A program made the position numbers and the translations under genes. Positions 1-7,170 of a DNA stretch of 64,000 nt are shown piece after piece; positions within the stretch are counted from its first letter, which is position 1; each line of letters opens with the position of its first letter. This DNA comes from Cellulophaga sp. HaHaR_3_176 (lineage in GTDB: Bacteria; Bacteroidota; Bacteroidia; Flavobacteriales; Flavobacteriaceae), in assembly GCF_019021925.1 (NCBI RefSeq), contig NZ_CP058990.1:310001-374000 (forward strand), read 5' to 3'. The notes beneath the pieces are model-generated. The model saw only the letters and a list, made by a program, of their open reading frames with translations, was not told where the DNA came from and did not search any database.

Positions 1-1119
1 TGATATACCATTCGCTTCAAAATCAGAAAGTGCTTTAAAAATTGCATCTTCAACTTTATCTAAATCAGTATCAGAAAAAGCTGTGGTTTGGAGCATAAAT
101 TGGCCAGCAATTTCAGAATTATATTGAAACATATCGACACCATCAGTAAGTTGTTCATCTTCTACAAGTGTTTTGTAAAGTGGTGCTTTTTTACCTTGAG
201 ATAAATACGTTGCTAAAACTTCTAAAGCATATGAGTCTGGATGGTACTGATATACAGAAGGCCATGTTAAATTTAATTGAGGTAAACGTGCAAACTTATC
301 TTCGTAATATAATTTTTTAGTTGCGCTTAAAACAGCTGGTTGTTTTTCCATTTTAGGAATATCTTCACCACGTTTTATATCATTAAAATACTTTTCAACC
401 CATTGCTTAGCTTGTGCAGTATCAAAGTCTCCTGCAATGGTTAAAGTAACGTTATTTGGTACATACCATCTATTAAAAAAGTCTTTTACGTCTTGTAATG
501 TTGCATTTTGTAAATCTTCTAAAGAGCCAATAACTGTCCAGCTATAAGGATGACCTTTAGGATATAAATTATCTCCTACAACTTTAAAAGTATGACCATA
601 TGGTCGATTGTCTACGCTTTGCCTTTTTTCATTTTTTACGACCTGCTTTTCTTTGGATAGTACTTGATCAGTAACCGTATTAATAAAGTAACCCAATTTG
701 TCTGCTTCTGCCCAAATCATTTTTTCTAAGGCGTCTTTCGGAACCGTTTGTAAATAATTAGTTCTGTCTCTATTTGTAGAGCCATTAGCACCTGAGCCCC
801 CGATACGAGCACTCATTTTATCGAGCCCACCTTTACCTAAGTTTTCAGATTCTAAGAATAACAAGTGTTCAAATAAATGTGCAAATCCAGTGCGACCTTC
901 TATTTCACGTGCAGAACCAACATGGCTGGTTAGTGACACAGCTACTACAGGATCTGACCTGTCAATATGTAAGATGACTTGCAAGCCGTTGTCTAAGGTG
1001 AATTTTTCAAAATCTACTTTAAACTCTTTTGTTTCAGCAATTTTGTCTTGATTATCTTTACAAGATGTCAATGTAATAAACATCAATAAAGTGAATGTTA
1101 ATAGCTTAAATAGACGCAT
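1..1119 (-). CDS. M16-family zinc metallopeptidase, N-terminal part (runs off window)
   Basis: I translated this frame from the minus strand; it is open to the window edge, so only the first 373 residues are visible. It starts MRLFKLLTF with a lipoprotein signal peptide and lipobox ending at Cys20 (TLTSC). The zinc-binding inverted motif HLFEH is at residues 81-85, followed by a downstream helix near 155-167 (SKEKQVVKNEKR) of the kind that carries the third ligand. This is the catalytic M16A/B half; the family cuts small peptides and a second inactive half usually follows, which would lie outside the window. The start is chosen because it gives a complete signal peptide. Envelope-anchored location is inferred from the lipobox. 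Confidence 0.9.
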   Translation of the reverse strand, partial: MRLFKLLTFTLLMFITLTSCKDNQDKIAETKEFKVDFEKFTLDNGLQVILHIDRSDPVVAVSLTSHVGSAREIEGRTGFAHLFEHLLFLESENLGKGGLDKMSARIGGSGANGSTNRDRTNYLQTVPKDALEKMIWAEADKLGYFINTVTDQVLSKEKQVVKNEKRQSVDNRPYGHTFKVVGDNLYPKGHPYSWTVIGSLEDLQNATLQDVKDFFNRWYVPNNVTLTIAGDFDTAQAKQWVEKYFNDIKRGEDIPKMEKQPAVLSATKKLYYEDKFARLPQLNLTWPSVYQYHPDSYALEVLATYLSQGKKAPLYKTLVEDEQLTDGVDMFQYNSEIAGQFMLQTTAFSDTDLDKVEDAIFKALSDFEANGIS

Positions 1120-1168
1120 AAAGGTGTTTTTTACTTCTGTATTGAATTACTTATAGTCATAAATATTT

Positions 1169-1361
1169 GCTAACGTCTCGTATAAGAAACGTAGGGCAGG
1201 TGATAAGCAATTTCGTTTCGATTTATTACTTAGCTAAATGTAGATATTTTGCTTTTATTTTTTTTACTTAAATGCCTAAATTTTATATTTAGCGGACTTT
1301 GTTAATATTCACAGACCTTTCGGTTTAGCACAAAAGCCCTATGTTTTTTATTCATTGTTAC
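1169..1361 (-). repeat. Long palindromic spacer, copy A (attC-like)
   Basis: The left arm (1169-1197) begins GCTAACG and includes CGTAGGGC; the right arm (1336-1361) begins GCCCTATG and ends ATTGTTAC. The arms pair with few mismatches around a loop of about 140 nt. Inside the loop sit the shared box CACAGACCTTTCGGTTT (near 1309-1326) and a hairpin CTAAAT/ATTTAG (1276-1281 with 1287-1292). The right arm ends 6 nt beyond the stop of the next minus-strand gene. Related copies are at 5216-5409 and 6969-7163. The function is not known to me. Confidence 0.75.
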
Positions 1362-1367
1362 AAAACG

Positions 1368-1788
1368 TTATTTCTCACAATTAAGCTCAAATGGAAAATT
1401 TTTCCAATTACTATCTATATTTTTCCTTATTCTTAATTCTAATTTATCGTTTTGATAATTACTACTCTCTAATACACAAATTATATCATCTGTTTGACAA
1501 CCTATATATTTTGAACCAAAATTACAATCATCATCTGTACTTTTAAAATCCCTAGAGGTTTCTCTTGTTTCTTTATAAAAGAAATAATTAACTTTTAAGT
1601 TATTATTGATGTTGGCACAAATATTAAGTTCAGAATAAGAGTATTTAATTATTTTAGAATAAAGAGAATCAATATTTTTTTTATTAGTTTTTTTCATTTT
1701 TTAGATGAAAGAAAATAGTATCTTCTGAACAAGAAGATACGAAAAAACATAATAATATTATCTTGATAAAGTTTATTCTAATTCTCAT
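1368..1788 (-). pseudogene. Frameshifted small lipoprotein gene
   Basis: Two overlapping minus-strand frames make one plausible lipoprotein. The first starts at ATG 1788 and reads a 34-residue peptide with a signal sequence and lipobox FVSSC (Cys20), stopping at 1684. The second frame, open from 1697 to 1368, encodes about 109 residues ending FPFELNCEK with no signal sequence of its own. They meet in an A-rich stretch near 1684-1700, where a single-base change would join them. I infer a frameshift mutation in a homopolymer, though a sequencing error is possible. The mature protein has several Cys residues and matches no family I recognise. Confidence 0.55.
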
Positions 1789-1990
1789 AATACAAATTCA
1801 AATTTTTTTCAAATTCAAACTCTGTTACAAAAGGTTTATAATTTCTAGTATGCTGTAAAACAAACCATTAAGTTTATTGTTGATCCTTCTTGAAATTTAT
1901 AAGTACTATCTTCTATAATAGATTGATAGTCCAGAATATTCTGTTTGTAATCAGTAAAAATAACCAATTACTTAAGTAATTGAAAAATGA

Positions 1991-2010
1991 AACCGCCTTA
2001 AAAGGCGGTT
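1991..2010 (-). terminator. Hairpin, possible terminator of the hydrolase gene
   Basis: A 9-bp perfect stem AACCGCCTT / AAGGCGGTT (1991-1999 with 2002-2010) has a 2-nt loop. It lies about 20 nt beyond the stop of the minus-strand hydrolase gene. The minus strand continues TTTCATTTTTC, so the U-tract is imperfect. It could also be part of a degenerate spacer. Confidence 0.5.
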
Positions 2011-2032
2011 ATAAAGGTTGTTATTTTATAAA

Positions 2033-2698
2033 TTATGGAGTTGTGCAACGGTTACCATTGTTGTAGTGCGTTTTTATTTCAGTATTTATTATTTCACTTA
2101 CTTCATCAGCCTTGTCAACAATCATAAAATGTCCTCCGTTATTTATTACCTCCATTTTAGTATTTCCTCTTGGCGGTATTAATTTATCGTTTGTACCATT
2201 TATTTTTAAAATATTTTTTAATTGAGTTATATTTTTCCAGTTTGTTAATTCATATACTGCCCATTTAGCAAAACTCAAATCAGTATCGTCTAAAATATCA
2301 TTTAGTAATTTGTTGTTTTTTGCTCCGAATAAATACTTTGCAATTATTCGAGGAGGGTCAAATAAAAAAGTAGGCATTAATTTTATTAATTTGGTTTTAC
2401 CAAACCCTATAAAAATTGGTCTTAATTCATTTTTGGTATGTGCTGAAGAAATTAGAATAGTTACTTTAGGATTAAGTATTTTGCTTATTTCAGTTGCAAT
2501 TAATCCTCCAAAACTCACTCCAATTAAGCAAAACTCATTTTTCGTATCAATTATTTTACTTAGTCTTTTTGAATAACACTCTATAGGTTCATTTTTGTTT
2601 GGTGTAATCCAATCAATAGGAATAAAGTCAAAGTCTAGTGTCAGAGAATCAAAAACCCTTTTGTCAGCACCAAGTCCGCTTATTCCGTATACTTTCAT
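2033..2698 (-). CDS. Alpha/beta hydrolase
   Basis: This is an alpha/beta-hydrolase fold enzyme of unknown substrate. The oxyanion region GISGLGADKR is near the N-terminus, the nucleophile elbow GVSFGG follows in the first half, and a C-terminal GGHFMI supplies the likely catalytic His. An acidic residue in GTNDKLIP fits the third position. The frame is open to 2761, but the ATG at 2698 gives MKVYGISGLG, which starts the first beta strand directly, so I prefer it. The last ten or so codons (HYNNGNRCTTP) are written in spacer-like DNA at 2041-2070, suggesting that the gene's original end was replaced or extended. The enzyme is a member of the same-strand accessory array. Confidence 0.8.
   Translation of the reverse strand: MKVYGISGLGADKRVFDSLTLDFDFIPIDWITPNKNEPIECYSKRLSKIIDTKNEFCLIGVSFGGLIATEISKILNPKVTILISSAHTKNELRPIFIGFGKTKLIKLMPTFLFDPPRIIAKYLFGAKNNKLLNDILDDTDLSFAKWAVYELTNWKNITQLKNILKINGTNDKLIPPRGNTKMEVINNGGHFMIVDKADEVSEIINTEIKTHYNNGNRCTTP
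2041..2070 (-). repeat. Solitary spacer half-site inside the 3' end of the hydrolase gene
   Basis: The + strand reads GTTACCATTGTTGTAGTGCG at 2051-2070, close to TTATAGCCATTGTTGTGCG at 2768-2786 and to the right arms of the longer spacers. It lies at the stop end of a minus-strand gene, the position held by right arms elsewhere in the array. No clear matching left arm is visible. Confidence 0.4.
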
Positions 2699-2760
2699 TT
2701 TTTGTTTGTAATTATTTTCTTTTTTAATTGCCAAATCCTTTAAATATAGCACTTTTTGCA

Positions 2761-2786
2761 CTATTTGTTATAGCCATTGTTGTGCG
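2761..2786 (-). repeat. Solitary spacer half-site between two array genes
   Basis: The 26-nt segment ending CATTGTTGTGCG lies 8 nt beyond the stop of the 2794-3879 gene. It resembles the right arm of the full spacers (compare TATTGTTTATAGG at 7141-7153). No full left arm is seen before the hydrolase start at 2698, so this spacer appears degenerate or truncated. Confidence 0.4.
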
Positions 2787-2793
2787 TTCGTTT

Positions 2794-3879
2794 TTATTTT
2801 TCCAGTATGTTGTCAATTTCGACGTCGGGAAAATTTAATTTAACGTATGGAACAAAGTCAGAGTTTGACTCCTTTCCATTTAACGTCCATAATCGCATTT
2901 TACTCGCATTTTCGGTCAATTCTAATATTCCATTTTTATTTTGAATTTTTTCAAACCACACAATGATTTTAGTGTCAATAAAGTTTAATATTTTTTCAAA
3001 ATTTTCTTTTTGGAGTCCATAAACATTACAGTTATGACCGTCAATAATGTTAGATTCATTAGTGTGTTCAGTCGTTCTCTCAAATGTTTCTCCAAAAATT
3101 GTATTAACTATAGTTTTTTTTGAATTATCTAAATACTTGTGATAAAAAATTCCTGTATGACCAAAAAGAAAACCATCAATTTTGCTTTGTTTCAATTGTT
3201 TAGAATAGAAACTAGGCAAGATTTTTAAATTAACCGATTGACCAGGCATATTACTTCCACTCGACCAAAAATTTATTTCTAATTTAATCTTTTCATTTTC
3301 AATTGTAATTTTGGGTCCTGAGCGCGAATATCTATAACCTTTTTCTGAGTAGTTTTTCCCAATTTCATCGCAAACTGCCTGAAAGATAATTTTACAAGGG
3401 GTGTACTCGGAATAACTCAAGAGTATTTTATTATCTGTCCAAGGTATGCTGGTTTTTACGGGAGTATTTTTTAAATCATCTATTCTTTTTACGTCACAAC
3501 CAAAAACAAAAACTCTATATCTTGTATCATTTTCTGCATAGAGAATTGAATCTTGTTCAAATCTAATGTGGTTGCTTTTTAAAATAGCAGTTAGCTCTGT
3601 AAAGGATTCTTTGGATTTTAAAACACCAATACAATGCCTTCTTAATAGTTTATTGGATTTGATTCTTTTATAGAAGGCGACAACTGCTTCAGTTTCGGTC
3701 TTAAATTTTTCAATACTTTGTTTATTACCTCGTTCATTGTAGCCAATTTCAAAGGTTTCTTTTGTGCATTTTAGTCCAAATCCGTTGTTCAATTGTAATT
3801 CGGTTCCATCGCTAGTCAAAGTGAATTTTTGATAGCATTTGTCATTCATGAAATTAACCAAATCGTTAATTGTTCGCAT
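2794..3879 (-). CDS. Hypothetical protein, 361 aa
   Basis: I do not recognise this protein with confidence. It is soluble-looking, with no signal peptide or membrane segment. A central to C-terminal stretch (CDEIGKNYSEKGYRYSRSG, then basic and aromatic residues) has the flavour of DUF4304-like or immunity-type domains, but this is only a resemblance. The open frame reaches 3906, inside the IS end, so the ATG at 3879 (MRTINDLVNF) is the only start consistent with the pre-insertion sequence. The IS element now sits 21 nt upstream of this start, between the gene and its spacer at 5216-5409, and has probably changed its expression. Confidence 0.65.
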   Translation of the reverse strand: MRTINDLVNFMNDKCYQKFTLTSDGTELQLNNGFGLKCTKETFEIGYNERGNKQSIEKFKTETEAVVAFYKRIKSNKLLRRHCIGVLKSKESFTELTAILKSNHIRFEQDSILYAENDTRYRVFVFGCDVKRIDDLKNTPVKTSIPWTDNKILLSYSEYTPCKIIFQAVCDEIGKNYSEKGYRYSRSGPKITIENEKIKLEINFWSSGSNMPGQSVNLKILPSFYSKQLKQSKIDGFLFGHTGIFYHKYLDNSKKTIVNTIFGETFERTTEHTNESNIIDGHNCNVYGLQKENFEKILNFIDTKIIVWFEKIQNKNGILELTENASKMRLWTLNGKESNSDFVPYVKLNFPDVEIDNILEK

Positions 3880-3939
3880 TTTTATATTTCTTTTTTTAAA
3901 TGTCACGTCCTAAAATACGGCTACAGATTAATATTAGTT

Positions 3940-4797
3940 TTAAGCGGCATATTGATGCACGTAATTAGGTGTTTTATAATCTAAAGATAAATGCAATCTT
4001 TTAGAGTTGTATAATTTGATTGCATTTTTGGCTGCTTTTTTCGCATGTATCACGCTGGTAAAGGTTTGGTCAAGATAGAATTCATCTTTTAGAATACCGT
4101 TTACCCTTTCTGCTAGGGCATTTTCATAGCAATGGTTTTCTTCAGTCATACTGATTTTAATTTTCTTTCTTTTCAATATTTGAGTATAGACATTACTGCA
4201 ATATTGAATACCTCTGTCCGAGTGATGAATAAGTTGGTCAATATTCTTGGCATTGTAAATAGCCTTATTTAAAGCTCTGACACACCCTTTTAGTTCTAGG
4301 CTATCACTTAGGTCATATCCAACGATTTTACGTGAGTACATATCTGTAATCAATGCTAGGTAACAGAATCCTTTAATGGTTCTGATGTAGGTTATATCGG
4401 AAGCCCAGACTTGATTAGGTCTATTGATTTTCAAGTCTTTTATAATATTACCATACTTATAAAACCTATGATATGAATTTGTGGTTCTAGAAGAATATTT
4501 TTTTCTTCTAACGAGTAATCGATTTTCTCTTAGGATACGGAACAGCTGGTCTCTACCGACTTTAAGGTCGTACTTTTGAAACTCATTTTTTAATGATCTC
4601 ATGAGTTTTCTGGTACCTTCTCGAGGTAGTGTTCTTCTACTTTCCCGAACAAGTTGGATTACATCTTGTTCTATCTGTTTTTTGATAACAAAACGTTTTT
4701 GGAATTTGTAATAGGCATCTCTTTTCAGATCAAAGGCATTACAGATAGTACAAATTGAATAGAGCCTTTCATTACGGTTTATCGGTGCTACTTTCAT
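3940..4797 (-). CDS. IS3-family transposase OrfB (integrase catalytic domain)
   Basis: This is the catalytic DDE transposase half, 285 aa. An N-terminal HTH_21-like region (residues about 35-90) precedes the rve core. The three catalytic acids are visible in WASDITY, HHSDRGIQYC and NALAERVNG, the last followed by a Lys seven residues on. The start codon overlaps the OrfA stop by one base in the -1 frame. There is no stop between the A9 run at 4816-4824 and this frame, so a fused OrfAB by -1 frameshifting is expected, as known for IS3 elements. Confidence 0.92.
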   Translation of the reverse strand: MKVAPINRNERLYSICTICNAFDLKRDAYYKFQKRFVIKKQIEQDVIQLVRESRRTLPREGTRKLMRSLKNEFQKYDLKVGRDQLFRILRENRLLVRRKKYSSRTTNSYHRFYKYGNIIKDLKINRPNQVWASDITYIRTIKGFCYLALITDMYSRKIVGYDLSDSLELKGCVRALNKAIYNAKNIDQLIHHSDRGIQYCSNVYTQILKRKKIKISMTEENHCYENALAERVNGILKDEFYLDQTFTSVIHAKKAAKNAIKLYNSKRLHLSLDYKTPNYVHQYAA

Positions 4798-5192
4798 TAG
4801 GGCTTTATGTTTAAGTTTTTTTTTAATTCTTCAACATCTCTATAGCCTAGGTTCTCGGCCGCTACCTCGAGATAGCTATCGGTCACCAGTTTGTCCAGGT
4901 CCTTTTTAATGAGAAGGTCCTTAAGTTGATTGAGCTCTTTTTGAAGGGCTTTGATACGGGAAAGTTCATCGTCTGTTTGCACGGTTACACGGGTATTCAT
5001 TAAATCTTTACGATCATACTTTTTGATCCATACGTTTATAGTACTGGATTGAATACCGTAAGTTAATGCAATTTGTCTTTTGGAATGGTTTCCTTTGGTA
5101 AGTTCTGCCAAGACTTTGAGCTTAAAGCTCTCACTATAGCGTTTTACATATCCATCATTTTTATACATATACTTGAAGTGTTTTGTATACAT
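4797..5192 (-). CDS. IS3-family transposase OrfA (helix-turn-helix)
   Basis: The 131-aa protein has a HTH_Tnp_1-like domain (YSESFKLKVLAELTKG, then KRQIALTYGIQSSTINVWI) that binds the inverted repeats. A leucine-rich coiled-coil follows (near LSRIKALQKELNQLKDLL). Near its end the minus strand carries nine consecutive A residues (4816-4824), a slippery site placed for -1 frameshifting into OrfB. The start at 5192 lies only 16 nt inside the right inverted repeat. Confidence 0.9.
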   Translation of the reverse strand: MYTKHFKYMYKNDGYVKRYSESFKLKVLAELTKGNHSKRQIALTYGIQSSTINVWIKKYDRKDLMNTRVTVQTDDELSRIKALQKELNQLKDLLIKKDLDKLVTDSYLEVAAENLGYRDVEELKKNLNIKP

Positions 5193-5215
5193 ATTTCAGG
5201 ACGGGTCAAAATGAA

Positions 5216-5409
5216 GCCCAACGCTTGAGCTAAGCGTAGTGCGGTAGTAAGGAAACTTTTCGTTTCCGTCTGCGCACGAAGCTAAAGCTTTTTGTTTAGT
5301 TTTATTTTTGTTGTCCAAAGCTAAATCCATAAGATTTAGCGACATTATAAATATACACAGACCTTTCGGTTTTGCGCTAAAGTCCGCATTACGTTTAGGT
5401 TTTGTTAGC
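5216..5409 (-). repeat. Long palindromic spacer, copy B (attC-like)
   Basis: The left arm (5216-5244) runs from GCCCAACG to GTAGTGCGG and the right arm (5384-5409) from CCGCATTACG to TTGTTAGC; they pair well. The inner hairpin is GCTAAATC (5320-5327), loop CATAA, GATTTAGC (5333-5340). The shared box CACAGACCTTTCGGTTTT lies near 5356-5373. The IS element is inserted just outside the left arm. The open frames across this stretch are by-products of the repeat, not genes. Confidence 0.75.
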
Positions 5410-5479
5410 AACTGGCTTTTCCGTACAGCATATTTCATATTCATGAAATCCGTAATAATTTTTTGTACGAAATAGGTGT

Positions 5480-6022
5480 TTAATCTTTAATGATTCCCTC
5501 AATTTCCTTTTGTAAATCTCTTTCCGAAACTATAATATCCTGCATCATTAACATAATAAGTTCTTTTTTGTCAATGCTCGTATCTTTTATATTTGGATAA
5601 AGGAAATTCATTAAATATTGAGTCTTTGATAACAATACCTCTTTTTGCTCTTCAATATTTGCCAAAGCGGAAACTCTATCGTATTCCAGCAATTCAATTT
5701 TTGAACTAGAAATAGCTTTCCAAGAACTAATTCTAATTTTAGGTATTTGAATTCCATTGACTTTCATCATTACGTCGAAAAGAGAAATTGTATCATTCTT
5801 TTTGTAAAAACCTAAGGTGTCGATAAGTGTTTGCTGTTGAGGCATTTTTTTCTTGATATCGTCATTGCTTTCTTTCAATTCCTTATCCATTGACGAAAGT
5901 ATTTGATTTATATACTTTTCATCTTTTTTATTTTCATTCCAATTGTTAATGTACAAAGCTATTAGAATACCAATAATTATTGGAACTATTTCTTTGAAGA
6001 ATGCCTTAATATACTTTTTCAT
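5480..6022 (-). CDS. DUF6090-like membrane-anchored protein
   Basis: The 180-aa protein begins with a single membrane helix (EIVPIIIGILIALYINNW) followed directly by NWNENKKDEKYI, the signature opening of the DUF6090 proteins common in Flavobacteriia. The remainder is helical, charged and probably faces the periplasm or cytoplasm as a soluble domain. No catalytic motif is visible and the family's role is unknown. It is a single-gene unit of the array: copy B lies about 70 nt past its stop and copy C 28 nt before its start. Confidence 0.7.
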   Translation of the reverse strand: MKKYIKAFFKEIVPIIIGILIALYINNWNENKKDEKYINQILSSMDKELKESNDDIKKKMPQQQTLIDTLGFYKKNDTISLFDVMMKVNGIQIPKIRISSWKAISSSKIELLEYDRVSALANIEEQKEVLLSKTQYLMNFLYPNIKDTSIDKKELIMLMMQDIIVSERDLQKEIEGIIKD

Positions 6023-6050
6023 TCAATCTTTATGTTTTTTTTAGCTTGTT

Positions 6051-6180
6051 GCCAACGATTTGTATAAGCGCAGTAACGGTTTTTTTAAAACTGAATTTTC
6101 AATTTTAGTTAAAGATAATTTTAAAACAATACGGCTCAGGTTAGATCCCAAGCCGTTATTGCGTTTATATCGTGTTGTGG
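6051..6180 (-). repeat. Short palindromic spacer, copy C (attC-like)
   Basis: The left arm (6051-6079) reads GCCAACG then CGCAGTAACGG. The right arm (about 6154-6180) reads GCCGTTATTGCG and continues to GTGTTGTGG. The loop is about 75 nt and lacks the box shared by copies A, B and D. It sits 28 nt upstream of one start codon and about 9 nt downstream of the preceding stop, so it fills nearly the whole gap. Confidence 0.7.
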
Positions 6181-6188
6181 TTTGTATT

Positions 6189-6815
6189 TTAATCTGCACG
6201 TCTTAACAGAATCATACCTTTTCTAATCCATGCGTTCCCATCTTTTTTTTCATAAAACTCTAAAGAAAGAGAAGCGTTGTGCTGTACATATAATAACGCT
6301 AAAGAGTTATCAATGTTAAAAACAGGTACTGATACACTTGTATCACTTTTATTATTTGTAACTATAGTATTCTCAAACAATTTTTTATGCCAGTGTATGG
6401 AATCATCTAAATAGGTATTTTTCATTTTTTCTAAGTCTTTATCATTAAGAATTGCACTAACTGGAATATTTAAAAGCGATTTGGTCAAAACATTGGTTAT
6501 AGAATCCACCTCAAAGGAAGAGTATATTCTGCGATGATTTAAAGAGTCTTTTATTTCTCTTACTTTATTCAAATCATCGCGATTGGTATTGATTATTAGC
6601 TCTTGTCCAATAGTAGAAATGAATGCTGAATTATAATAATCATCCTTAAAAGATTTCTTAAAAACCCTTACTTTTTCTTCATTTGAATTACCGAAAGCTT
6701 CCAGTACTGATTTTATATTTTCAATTTCATTGTGTTGCAGTATATTTTGTGATTTACAACTTGTGCAAACAATGAATACAAGTATGGAAAACATTACATT
6801 ATTTATTTTTTTCAT
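6189..6815 (-). CDS. Hypothetical lipoprotein, 208 aa
   Basis: I do not recognise this protein. It has a signal peptide with lipobox VCTSC (Cys20), so it is predicted to be a lipid-anchored envelope protein. The mature part is mixed alpha/beta and ends with a basic cluster (MILLRRAD). It starts one base after the stop of the 44-aa peptide gene 6817-6951, so the two are very likely co-translated and form one two-gene unit of the array. Confidence 0.7.
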   Translation of the reverse strand: MKKINNVMFSILVFIVCTSCKSQNILQHNEIENIKSVLEAFGNSNEEKVRVFKKSFKDDYYNSAFISTIGQELIINTNRDDLNKVREIKDSLNHRRIYSSFEVDSITNVLTKSLLNIPVSAILNDKDLEKMKNTYLDDSIHWHKKLFENTIVTNNKSDTSVSVPVFNIDNSLALLYVQHNASLSLEFYEKKDGNAWIRKGMILLRRAD

Positions 6816-6816
6816 T

Positions 6817-6951
6817 TTAATTACATTTTATGCCTAAAGCACTTCTCGTAGCTTTATGAGCAGCTGACCCTTCGGCATGATTAGCATTTTCTATGGATGT
6901 TTTTTTGGAAGATAGTATTATTGAAAATAGGATAATATTAAGTAATTTCAT
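6817..6951 (-). CDS. Small peptide of 44 aa with hydrophobic N-terminus
   Basis: This frame starts at ATG 6951 and stops one base before the start of the next gene. The peptide opens MKLLNIILFSIILSS, resembling a signal or membrane segment, and continues with a His/Ala-rich tail (NANHAEGSAAHKATRSALG) ending in a single Cys, GIKCN. There is no lipobox Cys where one would be expected. It lies 17 nt from spacer copy D, the normal start-side distance in this array. It could be a secreted peptide partner of the following lipoprotein or the remnant of a longer gene; the coupling argues for the former. Confidence 0.5.
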   Translation of the reverse strand: MKLLNIILFSIILSSKKTSIENANHAEGSAAHKATRSALGIKCN

Positions 6952-6968
6952 TTTATTTTTTTATTACT

Positions 6969-7163
6969 GCCAACGGTTTAGCTATGAACAGTACGGGAGC
7001 AAACAAGCGTTTGCTTTCCGCCACGCACATAGCGAAATCTTTTGGTTTTGTTTTTTCTTTTTTCTCTCGACAAAGCAAAATCCCAAAGATTTTGCGACCT
7101 CATAAATATATACAAACCTTTTGTTTAAACCCGAAGCCCGTATTGTTTATAGGTTGTGTTGGC
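6969..7163 (-). repeat. Long palindromic spacer, copy D (attC-like)
   Basis: The left arm (6969-6997) reads GCCAACG to CAGTACGGG and the right arm (7137-7163) CCCGTATTG to TTGTGTTGGC, giving perfect GCCAAC/GTTGGC outer ends. The inner hairpin is GCAAAATC (7075-7082), loop CCAAA, GATTTTGC (7088-7095), the same fold as copy B with compensating bases. A diverged version of the shared box (TACAAACCTTTTGTTT) is near 7111-7126. Confidence 0.75.
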
Positions 7164-7170
7164 AATAGTT

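Larger units (their letters stand above)
3901..5208 (-). mobile_element. IS3-family insertion sequence, intact, 1308 bp
   Basis: The ends are imperfect inverted repeats: TGTCACGTCCTAAAATACGG at 3901 and TGACCCGTCCTGAAATATG read inward from 5208. The flanks are AAA (3898-3900) and AAA (5209-5211), a 3-bp target duplication as expected for IS3 elements. Both transposase frames are open and the DDE residues are present, so it looks recently active. It sits in the short gap between the start codon of the 2794-3879 gene and spacer copy B. Subgroup (IS3 or IS150-like) cannot be decided by eye. Confidence 0.9.

Noticed and set aside
5196-5444. Open frame of 82 codons across spacer copy B
   Set aside because: It is read entirely through the palindromic spacer and one IS end; composition follows the repeat, and the real array genes lie outside it.
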